Assembly: GCF_023823685.1 (NCBI RefSeq)
Contig: NZ_JAMXBF010000005.1
Coordinates: 248,001-312,000 of the forward strand
Origin: Pseudomonas subflava
GTDB taxonomy: Bacteria > Pseudomonadota > Gammaproteobacteria > Pseudomonadales > Pseudomonadaceae
Length of the DNA: 64,000 nucleotides
Reading direction: 5' to 3'
Part shown: positions 1 to 9,235 of the stretch, piece by piece
Numbering within the stretch: position 1 is the first letter of the stretch
How the letters are laid out: every line of letters starts with the position of its first letter
Position numbers and translations under genes: made by a program
The notes under the pieces: model-generated
Told to the model about the DNA's origin: nothing
Databases searched by the model: none
Seen by the model: the letters and a program-made list of their open reading frames with translations, nothing else

Positions 1-1177
1 CCAGCTCCATCAGCATCAGCGCGATGGCCACGTTGAACACCAGCCACACCACGCGCCCCGGGTGGCTGTGGGTGACGCGGGCGAAGAAGTTGGACCAGGC
101 CAGCGAGCCGGCGTAGGCGTTGGTCAGGTTGATCTTCACCTGGCTGACGATGACGAACAGCACCATGGCGCCGAGTGCCCACTGCGGCGAGGCGAACACG
201 TAGTGGAAGGCCACCAGGTACATCTGCGTCGGCTCGGCGGCGCGCTCGATGGGGATCTCGTGCTGCAGGGCGAGGAAGGCGAGGAAGGCGCCGGCGAGCA
301 TCTTCAGCGCGCCGGGGACGATCCAGCCGGGGCCGGCCATGAGCAGCGCGGCCCACCAGCGCTTGCGGTTCTGCGCGGTCTTCTCCGGCAGGAAGCGCAG
401 GTAGTCGACCTGCTCGCCGATCTGCGTGACCAGGGCCAGGGCCACGGTGCAGGCGGCGCCGAAGTGCAGCAGGTTGAAGCTGCCGGCCTCGCCCTCGCGC
501 CCGGCGAAGCTGGTCCAGTCGCCGATCGCCTCGGGATTCTTGGCGATGACGAAGGCGTAGGGCAGCAACAGCAGCACCAGCCACACCGGCTGGGTCCAGG
601 TCTGCAGGCGGTTGATCAGGGTGATGCCGTAGGCCACCAGGGGAATGATGATCACCGAACAGATCACGTAGGCCAGCGCCAGCGGGATGTCGAAGTACAG
701 CTCCAGGGCCAGGGCCATGATCGCCGCCTCGAGGGCGAAGAACAGGAAGGTGAAGCTGGCATAGATCAGCGAGGTGATGGTCGAGCCGATGTAGCCGAAG
801 CCGGCGCCGCGGGTCAGCAGGTCCATGTCCACGCCGTAGCGTGCCGCGTAGTAGCTGATCGGCAGGCCGGTGAGGAAGATCACCAGGCTCACCGCGAGGA
901 TCGCCCACAGGGTGTTGGTGAAGCCATAGGACAGCGCCAGGGCGCCGCCGATGGCTTCCAGGGCGAGGAACGACACGGCGCCAAGGGCGGTGTTGGCGAT
1001 GCGCAGCTCCGACCACTTGCGGAACGCCCGCGGGGTGAAGCGCAGGGCGTAGTCCTCCATGGTCTCGTCGGCGACCCAGCTGTTGTAGTCGCGGCGGATC
1101 TTGACGATGCGCTGGGTTCCGGTGGGTTGCACGCCCGTGCTCCTGGTGCTGCCGTTTGCTCTGCGAATTTGCAACAT
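1..1177 (-). CDS. NCS1-type purine/cytosine permease-like membrane protein, 3' end outside window
   Basis: The frame is open from an ATG at 1177 to the window edge, giving about 392 residues without a stop. The ATG is preceded by GGGGG; a GTG near 1130 is an alternative start. The protein is a chain of hydrophobic segments with the NCS1-like stretch TRGAGFGYIGSTITSLIYA after an early cytosolic arginine-rich segment. NCS1 proteins import nucleobases, allantoin or related compounds with cations. The gene is divergent from the amide ABC operon and shares its upstream region with repeated TACGTCA sites, so an uptake or sensing role in amide/urea use is an inference. Some Pseudomonas proteins of this type are, as I remember, fused to a sensor kinase; the missing C-terminus prevents checking that here. 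Confidence 0.75.
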   Translation of the reverse strand, partial: MLQIRRANGSTRSTGVQPTGTQRIVKIRRDYNSWVADETMEDYALRFTPRAFRKWSELRIANTALGAVSFLALEAIGGALALSYGFTNTLWAILAVSLVIFLTGLPISYYAARYGVDMDLLTRGAGFGYIGSTITSLIYASFTFLFFALEAAIMALALELYFDIPLALAYVICSVIIIPLVAYGITLINRLQTWTQPVWLVLLLLPYAFVIAKNPEAIGDWTSFAGREGEAGSFNLLHFGAACTVALALVTQIGEQVDYLRFLPEKTAQNRKRWWAALLMAGPGWIVPGALKMLAGAFLAFLALQHEIPIERAAEPTQMYLVAFHYVFASPQWALGAMVLFVIVSQVKINLTNAYAGSLAWSNFFARVTHSHPGRVVWLVFNVAIALMLMEL

Positions 1178-1275
1178 CCATGCCCCCAACTGCGGGCCGC
1201 GTGCGCGTGCGCCCGGGCTTCTGTCTGGCTTCCTGCTCGGGCTCGAGAGTGCACCAGGCTGGTGCCGTGGCGCTG

Positions 1276-1304
1276 TACGTCAGATGACGTATGCGCTTAC
1301 GTCA
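1276..1304. promoter_or_regulatory. Clustered TACGTCA sites, candidate operator of the amide operon
   Basis: TACGTCA (1276-1282) and its complement TGACGTA (1285-1291) form a perfect palindrome with a 2-base gap. A third TACGTCA lies at 1298-1304, so TGACGT and ACGTCA also pair across 8 bases. The site sits between the divergent permease (start 1177) and the binding-protein gene (start 1411). The core can be written TACGT-N6-ACGTA, which recurs in front of fmdA at 6423-6438. Operator function is inferred. Confidence 0.55.
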
Positions 1305-1410
1305 TGCTGCGTATACCCCGGCGGGGAGGGCGCCCGCATTCTTGCGGCGAACCCGGAGCAGACCTGCGCAGACAGGCCGGCAACGACCCAACCGCACGAG
1401 GAGCACGACG

Positions 1411-2646
1411 ATGGATGCACAACCGACCCGACTTCTACCCCGCCGGCTGGCGCTGGGCGCCGCCGCGCTCTCGCTGCTGGCCGCCAGCGTGTTCAGCCAG
1501 GGCGCCATGGCCGACAGCGTGAACACCACCGGCTTGGCCGTGACCGACACCGAAGTGACGGTCGGCCAGCTGCACTCGGCCACCGGCACCATGGCCATCT
1601 CGGAGACCGGTTCGATCCAGGCCGAGCGCCTGGCCATCGAGCAGATCAATGCCTCCGGCGGCATCCTCGGCCGGCAGATCAAGGTGATCCAGGAAGACGG
1701 CGCCTCCGACTGGCCGACCTTCGCCGAGAAGGCCAAGAAGCTGCTGGTGGGCGACAAGGTCGCCGCCGTGTTCGGCTGCTGGACCTCGGCCTCGCGCAAG
1801 GCCGTACTGCCGGTGTTCGAGAAGGAAAACGGCCTGCTCTACTACCCGACCTTCTACGAGGGCCTGGAGCAGTCGAAGAACGTCATCTACACCGGCCAGG
1901 AGGCGACCCAGCAGATCCTCGCCGGCCTCGACTGGATCGCCAAGGAGAAGGGCGCCAAGACCTTCTACCTGATCGGTTCCGACTACATCTGGCCGCGTAC
2001 CTCGATGAAGATCGCGCGCAAGCACATCGAGAACGTGCTCGGCGGCAAGGTGGTGGGCGAGGAGTACTACCCGCTGGGCAACACCCAGTTCGGCTCGCTG
2101 ATCAACAAGGTCAAGCTGAAGAAGCCCGACGTGGTGTTCACCGCCGTGGTCGGGGGCTCCAACGTCGCCTTCTACAAGCAGATGAAGGCCGCCGGCGTCA
2201 CCGCCGCCAAGCAGAACGTGCTGACCCTGTCGGTCACCGAGGACGAACTGCTCGGCATCGGCGGCGAGAACATGGAAGGCTTCTACGCCTCCATGAAGTA
2301 CTTCCAGAGCCTGGACAACCCGAACAACGCCGCCTTCGTCGAGGCCTTCAAGGCCAAGTACGGCAAGGATGCGGTCATCGGTGACGTGACCCAGGCCGCC
2401 TACCTCGGCCCGTGGCTGTGGAAGGCCGCGGTCGAGAAAGCCGGCAGCTTCGACGTCGACAAGGTCGCCGCCGCCTCGCCGGGCATCGAGCTCAACAGCG
2501 CGCCGGAAAGCTACGTGAAGGTCCACGACAACCATCACCTGTGGAGCAAGACCCGCATCGGCCAGGTGCAGAAAGACGGCCAGTTCAAGGTGGTCTACGA
2601 GTCCGGCCTGATCGAGCCGAATCCCTTCCCGAAAGGCTACCAGTAA
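1411..2646 (+). CDS. urtA: Urea/short-chain amide ABC transporter substrate-binding protein (UrtA/FmdD type)
   Basis: Periplasmic receptor of 411 residues for an ABC importer of the branched-chain amino acid (HAAT) class. The ATG at 1411 follows AGGAG at the right distance and begins a signal peptide (two arginines, hydrophobic core, cleavage after GAMA near residue 34). The mature part has the Peripla_BP_5 layout, with VTVGQLHSATGTMA near its start and a long conserved lobe with YYPLGNTQFGSLI. The length fits UrtA/FmdD. It heads the permease and ATPase genes, and the downstream formamidase and amidase, with no urease in view, argue for formamide or acetamide as the physiological ligand, as for FmdD of Methylophilus. 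A hairpin follows the stop codon, which often goes with higher expression of the receptor gene. Confidence 0.88.
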   Translation: MDAQPTRLLPRRLALGAAALSLLAASVFSQGAMADSVNTTGLAVTDTEVTVGQLHSATGTMAISETGSIQAERLAIEQINASGGILGRQIKVIQEDGASDWPTFAEKAKKLLVGDKVAAVFGCWTSASRKAVLPVFEKENGLLYYPTFYEGLEQSKNVIYTGQEATQQILAGLDWIAKEKGAKTFYLIGSDYIWPRTSMKIARKHIENVLGGKVVGEEYYPLGNTQFGSLINKVKLKKPDVVFTAVVGGSNVAFYKQMKAAGVTAAKQNVLTLSVTEDELLGIGGENMEGFYASMKYFQSLDNPNNAAFVEAFKAKYGKDAVIGDVTQAAYLGPWLWKAAVEKAGSFDVDKVAAASPGIELNSAPESYVKVHDNHHLWSKTRIGQVQKDGQFKVVYESGLIEPNPFPKGYQ

Positions 2647-2657
2647 GCCCAACCGCA

Positions 2658-2684
2658 CCCCTCTCCCGCCTCGCGGGGGAGGGG
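2658..2684 (+). repeat. Stem-loop between binding-protein and permease genes
   Basis: CCCCTCTCCCGC (2658-2669) pairs with GCGGGGGAGGGG (2673-2684) with one G-U pair and a 3-base loop. No T-run follows, so it is more likely an mRNA-stabilising or attenuating hairpin than a full terminator. The same CCCTCTCCC family of palindromes recurs at 6298-6319 and in larger intergenic spaces of this window. Confidence 0.6.
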
Positions 2685-2716
2685 CTCCCGCATTCTTCCG
2701 CCAGGAGACCATCAAC

Positions 2717-3634
2717 ATGGAATGGCTATCGGAATTTGGTGCCATCGCGGCCATGCAGGGCTTCAACGGCTTGTCCGTGTTCTGCGTCCTGCTGCTGATG
2801 GCTCTGGGGCTGGCGATCATCTTCGGCCAGATGGGCGTGATCAATATGGCCCACGGCGAGTTTCTCACCATCGGCGCCTACACAACCTTCGTGGTGTCCT
2901 CGCTGACCGAGCAGTACGCCCCGGCCTTCGGGCCCTACTACTTCTTCTTCGCCATCGTCCTGTCCTTCCTCATCGCCGGCGCCATCGGCTGGCTGGTGGA
3001 ATGGGCGATGATCAGCAAGCTCTACCAGCGTCCGCTGGATACCCTGCTGGCCACCTGGGGCCTGTCCCTGGTCATGCAGCAGACGTTCCGCTCGATCTTC
3101 GGTGCGCGCGAGGTCAGCGCCACCCTGCCGGAGTGGCTGATGGGCTCGTGGAACCCCACCGAGACCATCGACATTCCGCGCAACGGCCTGTTCGTCATGG
3201 GGCTGACCATTCTGCTCACCGCCATCATCTTCCTCATGCTGTACCGCTCGCGCTGGGGCCTGCAGGTGCGCGCCACCATGCAGAACCGGGTGATGAGCCG
3301 CGCGGTGGGCATCAATACCAAGCGCGTCGACCGCATGACCTTCGCCCTCGGCTGCGGCGTGGCCGGTGTGGCCGGCGCGGCCTTCACCACCATCGGCTCC
3401 ACCGGCCCGACCGCCGGCTCGCTGTACATCGTCGACACCTTCCTGGTGGTGGTCTTCGGGGGCGCGGCCAGCCTGTTCGGCACCATCGCCTCGGCGTTCT
3501 CCATCGCCCAGGCCCAGTCGATCATGGAGTTCTTCATGAGCGGCTCGATGGCCAAGGTGCTGACCCTGTCGGCGGTGATCCTGATTCTGATGATGCGCCC
3601 GCAGGGGCTGTTCTCCATCAAGGTTCGTAAGTAA
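2717..3634 (+). CDS. urtB: Amide/urea ABC transporter permease, LivH/UrtB type
   Basis: Inner-membrane permease of 305 residues in the HAAT class. After a short N-terminal helix the protein shows the LivH hallmark LGLAIIFGQMGVINMAHGEF near residues 33-52, then about eight hydrophobic segments and the EAA-like coupling region around VGINTKRVDRMTFALGCG. It ends with MMRPQGLFSIKVRK, a typical LivH-family tail. The ATG at 2717 follows AGGAG in the hairpin-proximal leader. It pairs with the next permease to form the translocation channel. The protein is shorter than UrtB proteins that carry a long N-terminal periplasmic extension, which fits a short-chain amide transporter, although this is not decisive. 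Confidence 0.87.
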   Translation: MEWLSEFGAIAAMQGFNGLSVFCVLLLMALGLAIIFGQMGVINMAHGEFLTIGAYTTFVVSSLTEQYAPAFGPYYFFFAIVLSFLIAGAIGWLVEWAMISKLYQRPLDTLLATWGLSLVMQQTFRSIFGAREVSATLPEWLMGSWNPTETIDIPRNGLFVMGLTILLTAIIFLMLYRSRWGLQVRATMQNRVMSRAVGINTKRVDRMTFALGCGVAGVAGAAFTTIGSTGPTAGSLYIVDTFLVVVFGGAASLFGTIASAFSIAQAQSIMEFFMSGSMAKVLTLSAVILILMMRPQGLFSIKVRK

Positions 3635-3644
3635 GGAGCCGCCC

Positions 3645-4813
3645 ATGAACCCGACTCTCGACAAACTCCTGGGCGGCAAGCAGGGCGCCATCGGCCTGGC
3701 GGTGCTCGCCGCGCTGATCCTGGTGGTGTTCCCGCTGCTGCTCGACGCCTTCCGCCTGAACATGGTCGGCAAGTACCTGACTTACGCCTTCGTCGCCGTC
3801 GGCCTGGTGTTGTGCTGGGGCTACGGCGGCATCCTCAGCCTCGGCCAGGGCATCTTCTTCGGCCTCGGCGGCTACTGCATGGCGATGTTCCTCAAGCTCG
3901 AGGCCTCCGACCCGGAAAGCACCAAGATCCAGTCCACCCCCGGCATCCCGGACTTCATGGACTGGAACCAGATCACCGAACTGCCGATGCTCTGGCAGCC
4001 GTTCCACAGCTTCGGTTTCACCCTGCTGGCGGTGATCGCGGTGCCGGTTCTGCTGGCCCTGGTAATCGGCCTGACCATGTTCAAGCGCCGCGTCGGTGAC
4101 GTGTACTTCTCCATCGTCACCCAGGCCATCGCGCTGATCCTCACCGTGCTGATCATCGGCCAGCAGGGCTACACCGGCGGGGTCAACGGCATCACCGACC
4201 TGAAGACCCTGATGGGCTGGGATATCCGCACCGACGAGGCCAAGCTGATCCTGTACTTCGTCAGCGCCTTCCTGCTGTTCGGCTGCATCCTGCTGGCGCG
4301 CTTCATCATCGCTTCCAAGCTCGGCCGCCTGCTGCTGGCCATGCGTGACAAGGAGGAACGCGTGCGCTTCTCCGGCTACGACGTGGCCAGCTTCAAGATC
4401 TTCGTGTTCTGCGTCGGCGCCGCCTTCTCCGCCATCGGCGGGGCGATGTTCACCCTGCAGGTCGGCTTCATGTCGCCGAGCTTCGTCGGCATCGTGCCGT
4501 CGATCGAGATGGTCATCTTCGCCGCCGTCGGCGGGCGCCTGTCGCTGCTCGGCGCGGTGTACGGCGCGCTGCTGGTCAACTTCGGCAAGACCTACTTCTC
4601 CGAGAGCTTCCCCGAGCTGTGGCTGTACCTGATGGGCGGCCTGTTCATCGCCGTGGTCATGTACTTCCCCAACGGCCTCGCCGGCCTGTGGGACAGCCAC
4701 GGCAAACGCTGGCTGACGCGTATCAAGCCGAAGGCCAATGCGCCGGTGAAGACCGAGCCGGTGGCCAAGCCGGTCGCCAAGGCCGCACCCACTCCCGAAC
4801 TGGAGACCACCCC

Positions 4814-4817
<4 letters not shown>
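3645..4817 (+). CDS. urtC: Amide/urea ABC transporter permease, LivM/UrtC type
   Basis: Second inner-membrane permease, 390 residues, starting 10 bases after the previous stop with AAGGAG in the gap. It has the LivM signature LCWGYGGILSLGQGIFFGLGGY near residues 59-80 and the cytoplasmic coupling segment AMRDKEERVRFSGYDVASFK. The C-terminal tail after the last helix (about residues 350-390) is rich in Lys, Pro, Ala and Val, which is usual for UrtC. The stop codon overlaps the ATG of the following ATPase (ATGA), so the two are translationally coupled. Its function follows from its family and from the complete five-gene set. Confidence 0.87.
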
Positions 4818-5578
<761 letters not shown>

Positions 5579-5600
5579 GCCCCGGGCCAAGGAGTCCAGC

Positions 5601-6290
5601 ATGTTCCAGATCGACAACCTCGTCTCCGGCTACGGCCAGAGCCAGATCCTCCACGAACTCAACCTCGACGTGGCGAAGAAGGAAATCGTCGCCGTGATGG
5701 GCCGCAACGGCATGGGCAAGACCACCCTGTTCAAGAGCCTGATGGGCGTGCTGCCGCAGTGGGGCGGGCAGATCAGCGTCGACGGCCGGGACATCTCCAG
5801 GCTGGAGACCCACCAGCGTGTCGAGGCCGGCATCGCCTACGTGCCGCAGGGGCGGATGATCTTCCCCAGCATGACCGTGCTGGAGAACATCCAGACCGGC
5901 TTGCCGGCATCGGCCAAGGGCAAGGTGCCGGACGACCTCTACGCGCTGTTCCCGGTGCTGCAGGAGATGCGCCACCGCAAGGGCGGCAATCTCTCCGGCG
6001 GCCAGCAGCAACAGCTGGCCATCGCCCGCGCGCTGGCCACCAATCCCAAGGTACTGCTGCTCGATGAGCCGACCGAGGGCATCCAGCCGTCGATCATCAA
6101 GGACATCGCCCGCACCCTGAAGGAGATCCGCAACCTGCGTGACCTGACCATCATCGTCTCCGAGCAGGTGCTGTCCTTCACGATGGAAATCGCCGACCGC
6201 TTCCTGGTCATCGAGAAGGGCAAGTTCGTCATCGAGGAGGCGCGCGACAGGGTCGACGAGGCGACCATCAGCCGCTACCTCTCGGTGTGA
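5601..6290 (+). CDS. urtE: Amide/urea ABC transporter ATP-binding protein UrtE type
   Basis: Second ATPase of the importer, 229 residues, starting at ATG 5601 behind AAGGAG. Walker A GRNGMGKTT lies at residues 34-42, the signature is LSGGQQQQLAIAR and Walker B is LLLDEPTEGIQ; the GMGKTT variant and TEGIQPSI are typical of LivF/UrtE. It closes the transporter operon: the stop is followed by a CCCTCTCCC palindrome and then a strong terminator at 6338-6372. The genes for amide hydrolysis begin after the terminator from their own promoter. Confidence 0.88.
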   Translation: MFQIDNLVSGYGQSQILHELNLDVAKKEIVAVMGRNGMGKTTLFKSLMGVLPQWGGQISVDGRDISRLETHQRVEAGIAYVPQGRMIFPSMTVLENIQTGLPASAKGKVPDDLYALFPVLQEMRHRKGGNLSGGQQQQLAIARALATNPKVLLLDEPTEGIQPSIIKDIARTLKEIRNLRDLTIIVSEQVLSFTMEIADRFLVIEKGKFVIEEARDRVDEATISRYLSV

Positions 6291-6297
6291 TTTCAGC

Positions 6298-6319
6298 CCC
6301 TCTCCCGGCCGGGGGAGGG
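6298..6319. repeat. CCCTCTCCC palindrome behind urtE
   Basis: CCCTCTCCCGG and CCGGGGGAGGG form a nearly perfect palindrome eight bases after the urtE stop. It belongs to the same small palindrome family as 2658-2684. No T-run follows it. Confidence 0.5.
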
Positions 6320-6337
6320 CAACGCTTCACCTGTTTA

Positions 6338-6372
6338 CGGCCGGCGTGTTCTCCATGCGCCGGCCGCTTTTT
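6338..6372 (+). terminator. Rho-independent terminator of the amide ABC operon
   Basis: CGGCCGGCG (6338-6346) pairs perfectly with CGCCGGCCG (6358-6366) across an 11-base loop, followed by CTTTTTC. It lies between urtE and fmdA and separates transporter and hydrolase transcription units. Confidence 0.7.
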
Positions 6373-6421
6373 CGTGTCTGCGCAAAAGCCGCTGCAAGCC
6401 TCGCCGTTGCTGGCGCCACGC

Positions 6422-6439
6422 ATACGTTATCCAACGTAT
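6422..6439. promoter_or_regulatory. ATACGTT-N4-AACGTAT palindrome, candidate fmdA operator
   Basis: Perfect inverted repeat 89 bases upstream of the fmdA ATG, in a relatively AT-rich patch. Its inner part, TACGT (6423-6427), N6, ACGTA (6434-6438), has the same half-sites and spacing as the palindrome at 1276-1291 in front of the transporter operon. This suggests that one regulator acts on both operons. Confidence 0.55.
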
Positions 6440-6527
6440 TTTCCGTTTCGTTGCGCCCCCCGAGACTGGCCACCGTACCCCGGCGCATTGGCGCCAGGCA
6501 CCCACCACTGGTCCCAGGAGCAACGTC

Positions 6528-7757
6528 ATGACCGACACCCTGATCAAGGTCGACCTCAACCAGGCCGCCACCGAGAACGAACAAGTCCACAACCGCTGGC
6601 ACCCGGACATCCCGATGGCCTGCTGGGTCAAGCCGGGCGAGGACTTCATCCTGGAGACCTACGACTGGACCGGCGGCGCGATCAAGAACGACGACGACGC
6701 CAGCGACGTGCGCGACGTCGACCTGTCCACCGTGCACTACCTGTCCGGCCCGGTCGGCGTGCATGGCGCCGAGCCGGGCGACCTGCTGATCGTCGAGCTG
6801 CTCGATATCGGCGCCAAGGCCGAGTCGCAGTGGGGCTTCAACGGCTTCTTCTCGAAGAACAACGGCGGCGGCTTCCTCACCGACTACTTCCCGTCCGCGC
6901 AGAAGTCGATCTGGGACTTCGAGGGCATGTTCACCAAGAGCCGGCACATTCCCGGCGTGCGCTTCGCCGGCCTGATCCACCCCGGCCTGATCGGCTGCCT
7001 GCCGGACCACAAGATGCTCGCCGAGTGGAACCGCCGCGAGCAGGAACTGATCGACACCAATCCGACCCGCGTACCGCCGCTGGCCAATCCGCCGTTCGCC
7101 AGCACCGCGCACATGGGCAAGATGACCGGCGCCTCCCGCGACATGGCCGCCGCCACCGGCGCGCGTACCGTGCCGCCGCGTGAACACGGCGGCAACTGCG
7201 ACATCAAGGACCTGTCGCGCGGCTCGAAGATCTTCTTCCCGGTCTACGTCGACGGCGCCGGCCTGTCGGTGGGCGACCTGCACTTCAGCCAGGGCGATGG
7301 CGAAATCACCTTCTGCGGCGCCATCGAGATGGCCGGCTGGGTGCACATGAAAGTCGAGCTGATCAAGGGCGGCATGGCCAAGTACGGCATCAAGAACCCG
7401 ATCTTCAAGCCCAGCCCGATCGTGCCGACCTACAACAACTTCCTGATCTTCGAAGGCATCTCGGTCGACGACGCCGGCAAGCAGCACTACCTGGACGTCA
7501 ACCTGGCCTACCAGCAGGCCTGCCTCAACGCCATCAACTACCTGACCAAGTTCGGCTACTCGCCGGCCCAGGGCTACTCGCTGCTCGGCTCGGCGCCGGT
7601 GCAGGGGCATATCAGCGGCGTGGTCGACATCCCCAACGCCTGCGCCACCCTGTGGCTGCCGACCGACATCTTCGAGTTCGACATCAACCCCAGCGCGAGC
7701 GGCCCGACCAAGTACCTGGACGGCAGCATCGACATGCCCATCGCCTACGACAAGTGA
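6528..7757 (+). CDS. fmdA: Formamidase, FmdA/AmdA acetamidase-formamidase family
   Basis: Cytoplasmic amidase of 409 residues that hydrolyses formamide to formate and ammonia. The length and the order of conserved blocks fit FmdA: HNRWHPDIPMACWVKPGE near residue 21, the YDWTGGAIKNDDD segment, the glycine-rich NNGGGFLTDYFP, REHGGNCDIKDL and, near the C-terminus, SAPVQGHISGVVDIPNACATLW. The ATG is preceded by CAGGAGCAACGTC. It is the first gene of an fmdA-fmdB-amiE-amiB set and probably acts on amides brought in by the transporter upstream. It could also consume formamide released by the arginase-fold HutG encoded at 27.3 kb. Confidence 0.92.
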   Translation: MTDTLIKVDLNQAATENEQVHNRWHPDIPMACWVKPGEDFILETYDWTGGAIKNDDDASDVRDVDLSTVHYLSGPVGVHGAEPGDLLIVELLDIGAKAESQWGFNGFFSKNNGGGFLTDYFPSAQKSIWDFEGMFTKSRHIPGVRFAGLIHPGLIGCLPDHKMLAEWNRREQELIDTNPTRVPPLANPPFASTAHMGKMTGASRDMAAATGARTVPPREHGGNCDIKDLSRGSKIFFPVYVDGAGLSVGDLHFSQGDGEITFCGAIEMAGWVHMKVELIKGGMAKYGIKNPIFKPSPIVPTYNNFLIFEGISVDDAGKQHYLDVNLAYQQACLNAINYLTKFGYSPAQGYSLLGSAPVQGHISGVVDIPNACATLWLPTDIFEFDINPSASGPTKYLDGSIDMPIAYDK

Positions 7758-7812
7758 TGCACCCGCGCACGGCGCCGCGTGCGCCGTGCGCTCCGCTTCC
7801 CAGGAGGTTGAT

Positions 7813-8160
7813 ATGCCGATCTACGAATACGACTGCCCGCAGTGCGGCGACTTCACCGTGCTGCGGCCGATGGCCGAGCGCGACACGCCCTGCTCCTGCC
7901 CCTACTGCGAGACCGAGAGCGGGCGGGTAATTCTCAGCGCCCCCGGCCTGGCCACCATGCCCGGCAGCCAGCGCCGCGTGCATGAGACCAACGAGCGCTC
8001 GCGCCATGCGCCGCAGACCCTCGAAGAGTACAAGGCCAACCGCAAGCACCCGGCGGGCTGCAGCTGCTGCGGCCCGAGCAAGCCGGTCGAGCGGACCAAG
8101 GCCAACCCCCACGGCCTCAAGGCCAGTCCCTCGGCGCGGCCGTGGATGATCAGCCACTAG
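7813..8160 (+). CDS. fmdB: FmdB-type zinc-ribbon protein
   Basis: Small protein of 115 residues that starts [12 protein letters not shown], the standard FmdB N-terminus. The paired cysteines (C8, C11 and then C27, C29, C32) form a probable zinc ribbon. The tail is longer than the short FmdB-like regulators, with a second cysteine cluster GCSCCG near residue 83-88 and a basic, proline-containing end. The start at 7813 is set by an exact AGGAGG six bases upstream. FmdB was described as a possible regulator of formamidase expression in Methylophilus; its biochemical role is still unclear, so only family and context support a role here. Confidence 0.82.
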   Translation: MPIYEYDCPQCGDFTVLRPMAERDTPCSCPYCETESGRVILSAPGLATMPGSQRRVHETNERSRHAPQTLEEYKANRKHPAGCSCCGPSKPVERTKANPHGLKASPSARPWMISH

Positions 8161-8188
8161 TTTCCAGCCTCAACACAGGAGTTCCGTC

Positions 8189-9232
8189 ATGCGTCACGGC
8201 GATATTTCCAGCAGCCCCGATACCGTCGGCGTCGCCGTCGTCAACTACAAGATGCCGCGCCTGCACAGCAAGGTCGAAGTGCTCGACAACGCGCGCAAGA
8301 TCGCCGAGATGATCAAGGGCATGAAGCTCGGCTTGCCAGGCATGGACCTGGTGGTGTTCCCCGAGTACAGCACCATGGGCATCATGTACGACAAGGACGA
8401 GATGATGGCCACCGCCGCCACGGTGCCGGGCGAGGAGACCGCGATCTTCTCCGCCGCCTGCCGCAACGCCAGGACCTGGGGCATCTTCTCGCTCACCGGC
8501 GAGCGCCATGAGGAACACCCGCACAAGGCGCCGTACAACACCCTGGTGCTGATCAACGACCAGGGCGAGATCGTGCAGAAGTACCGCAAGTGCATCCCCT
8601 GGTGCCCCATCGAGGGCTGGTATCCGGGGGACCGCACCTATGTCTCCGAAGGACCCAAGGGCATGAAGATCAGCCTGATCATCTGCGACGACGGCAACTA
8701 CCCGGAGATCTGGCGCGACTGCGCGATGAAGGGCGCCGAGCTGATCGTGCGCTGCCAGGGCTACATGTACCCGGCCAAGGACCAGCAGGTGATGATGGCC
8801 AAGACCATGGCCTGGGCCAACAACTGCTACGTGGCGGTGGCCAACGCCACCGGCTTCGACGGTGTGTACAGCTACTTCGGCCACTCCGCGCTGATTGGCT
8901 TCGACGGCCGCACTCTCGGCGAGTGCGGCGAGGAGGAGATGGGCATCCAGTACGCCCAGCTGTCGGTCTCGCAGATCCGTGACGCACGGGCCAACGACCA
9001 GTCGCAGAACCACCTGTTCAAGCTGCTGCATCGTGGCTACACCGGCGTGTACAACTCCGGCGACGGCGACAAGGGTGTGGCCGATTGCCCGTTCGAGTTC
9101 TACCGCACCTGGGTGCTGGACGCGCAGAAGGCCCAGGAGGACGTGGAGAAGCTGACCCGCTCGACCATCGGCGTGGCCGATTGCCCGGTGGGCGAACTGC
9201 CGCACCCCGGCAAGGAAAAGGTCGCAGGCTGA
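8189..9232 (+). CDS. amiE: Aliphatic amidase AmiE
   Basis: Nitrilase-superfamily amidase, 347 residues, hydrolysing short aliphatic amides such as acetamide to the acid and ammonia. The catalytic triad is in the canonical places: E59 in VVFPEYS, K134 in KYRK and C166 in IICDDG. The N-terminus MRHGDISSS and long stretches such as the segment after [14 protein letters not shown] closely resemble the P. aeruginosa enzyme. The formamidase variant AmiF shares this fold, but the overall resemblance is to AmiE. An AGGAG lies 7 bases before the ATG. The gene sits between fmdB and amiB; the Pseudomonas ami regulators AmiC and AmiR and the AmiS channel are not seen nearby. Confidence 0.93.
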   Translation: MRHGDISSSPDTVGVAVVNYKMPRLHSKVEVLDNARKIAEMIKGMKLGLPGMDLVVFPEYSTMGIMYDKDEMMATAATVPGEETAIFSAACRNARTWGIFSLTGERHEEHPHKAPYNTLVLINDQGEIVQKYRKCIPWCPIEGWYPGDRTYVSEGPKGMKISLIICDDGNYPEIWRDCAMKGAELIVRCQGYMYPAKDQQVMMAKTMAWANNCYVAVANATGFDGVYSYFGHSALIGFDGRTLGECGEEEMGIQYAQLSVSQIRDARANDQSQNHLFKLLHRGYTGVYNSGDGDKGVADCPFEFYRTWVLDAQKAQEDVEKLTRSTIGVADCPVGELPHPGKEKVAG

Positions 9233-9235
9233 GCC

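Noticed and set aside
62..1522. Long plus-strand open frame over the left edge
   Set aside because: It lies antisense to the permease gene, is rich in Gly, Gln, His and Arg as expected for a shadow frame in GC-rich DNA, and has no family features.
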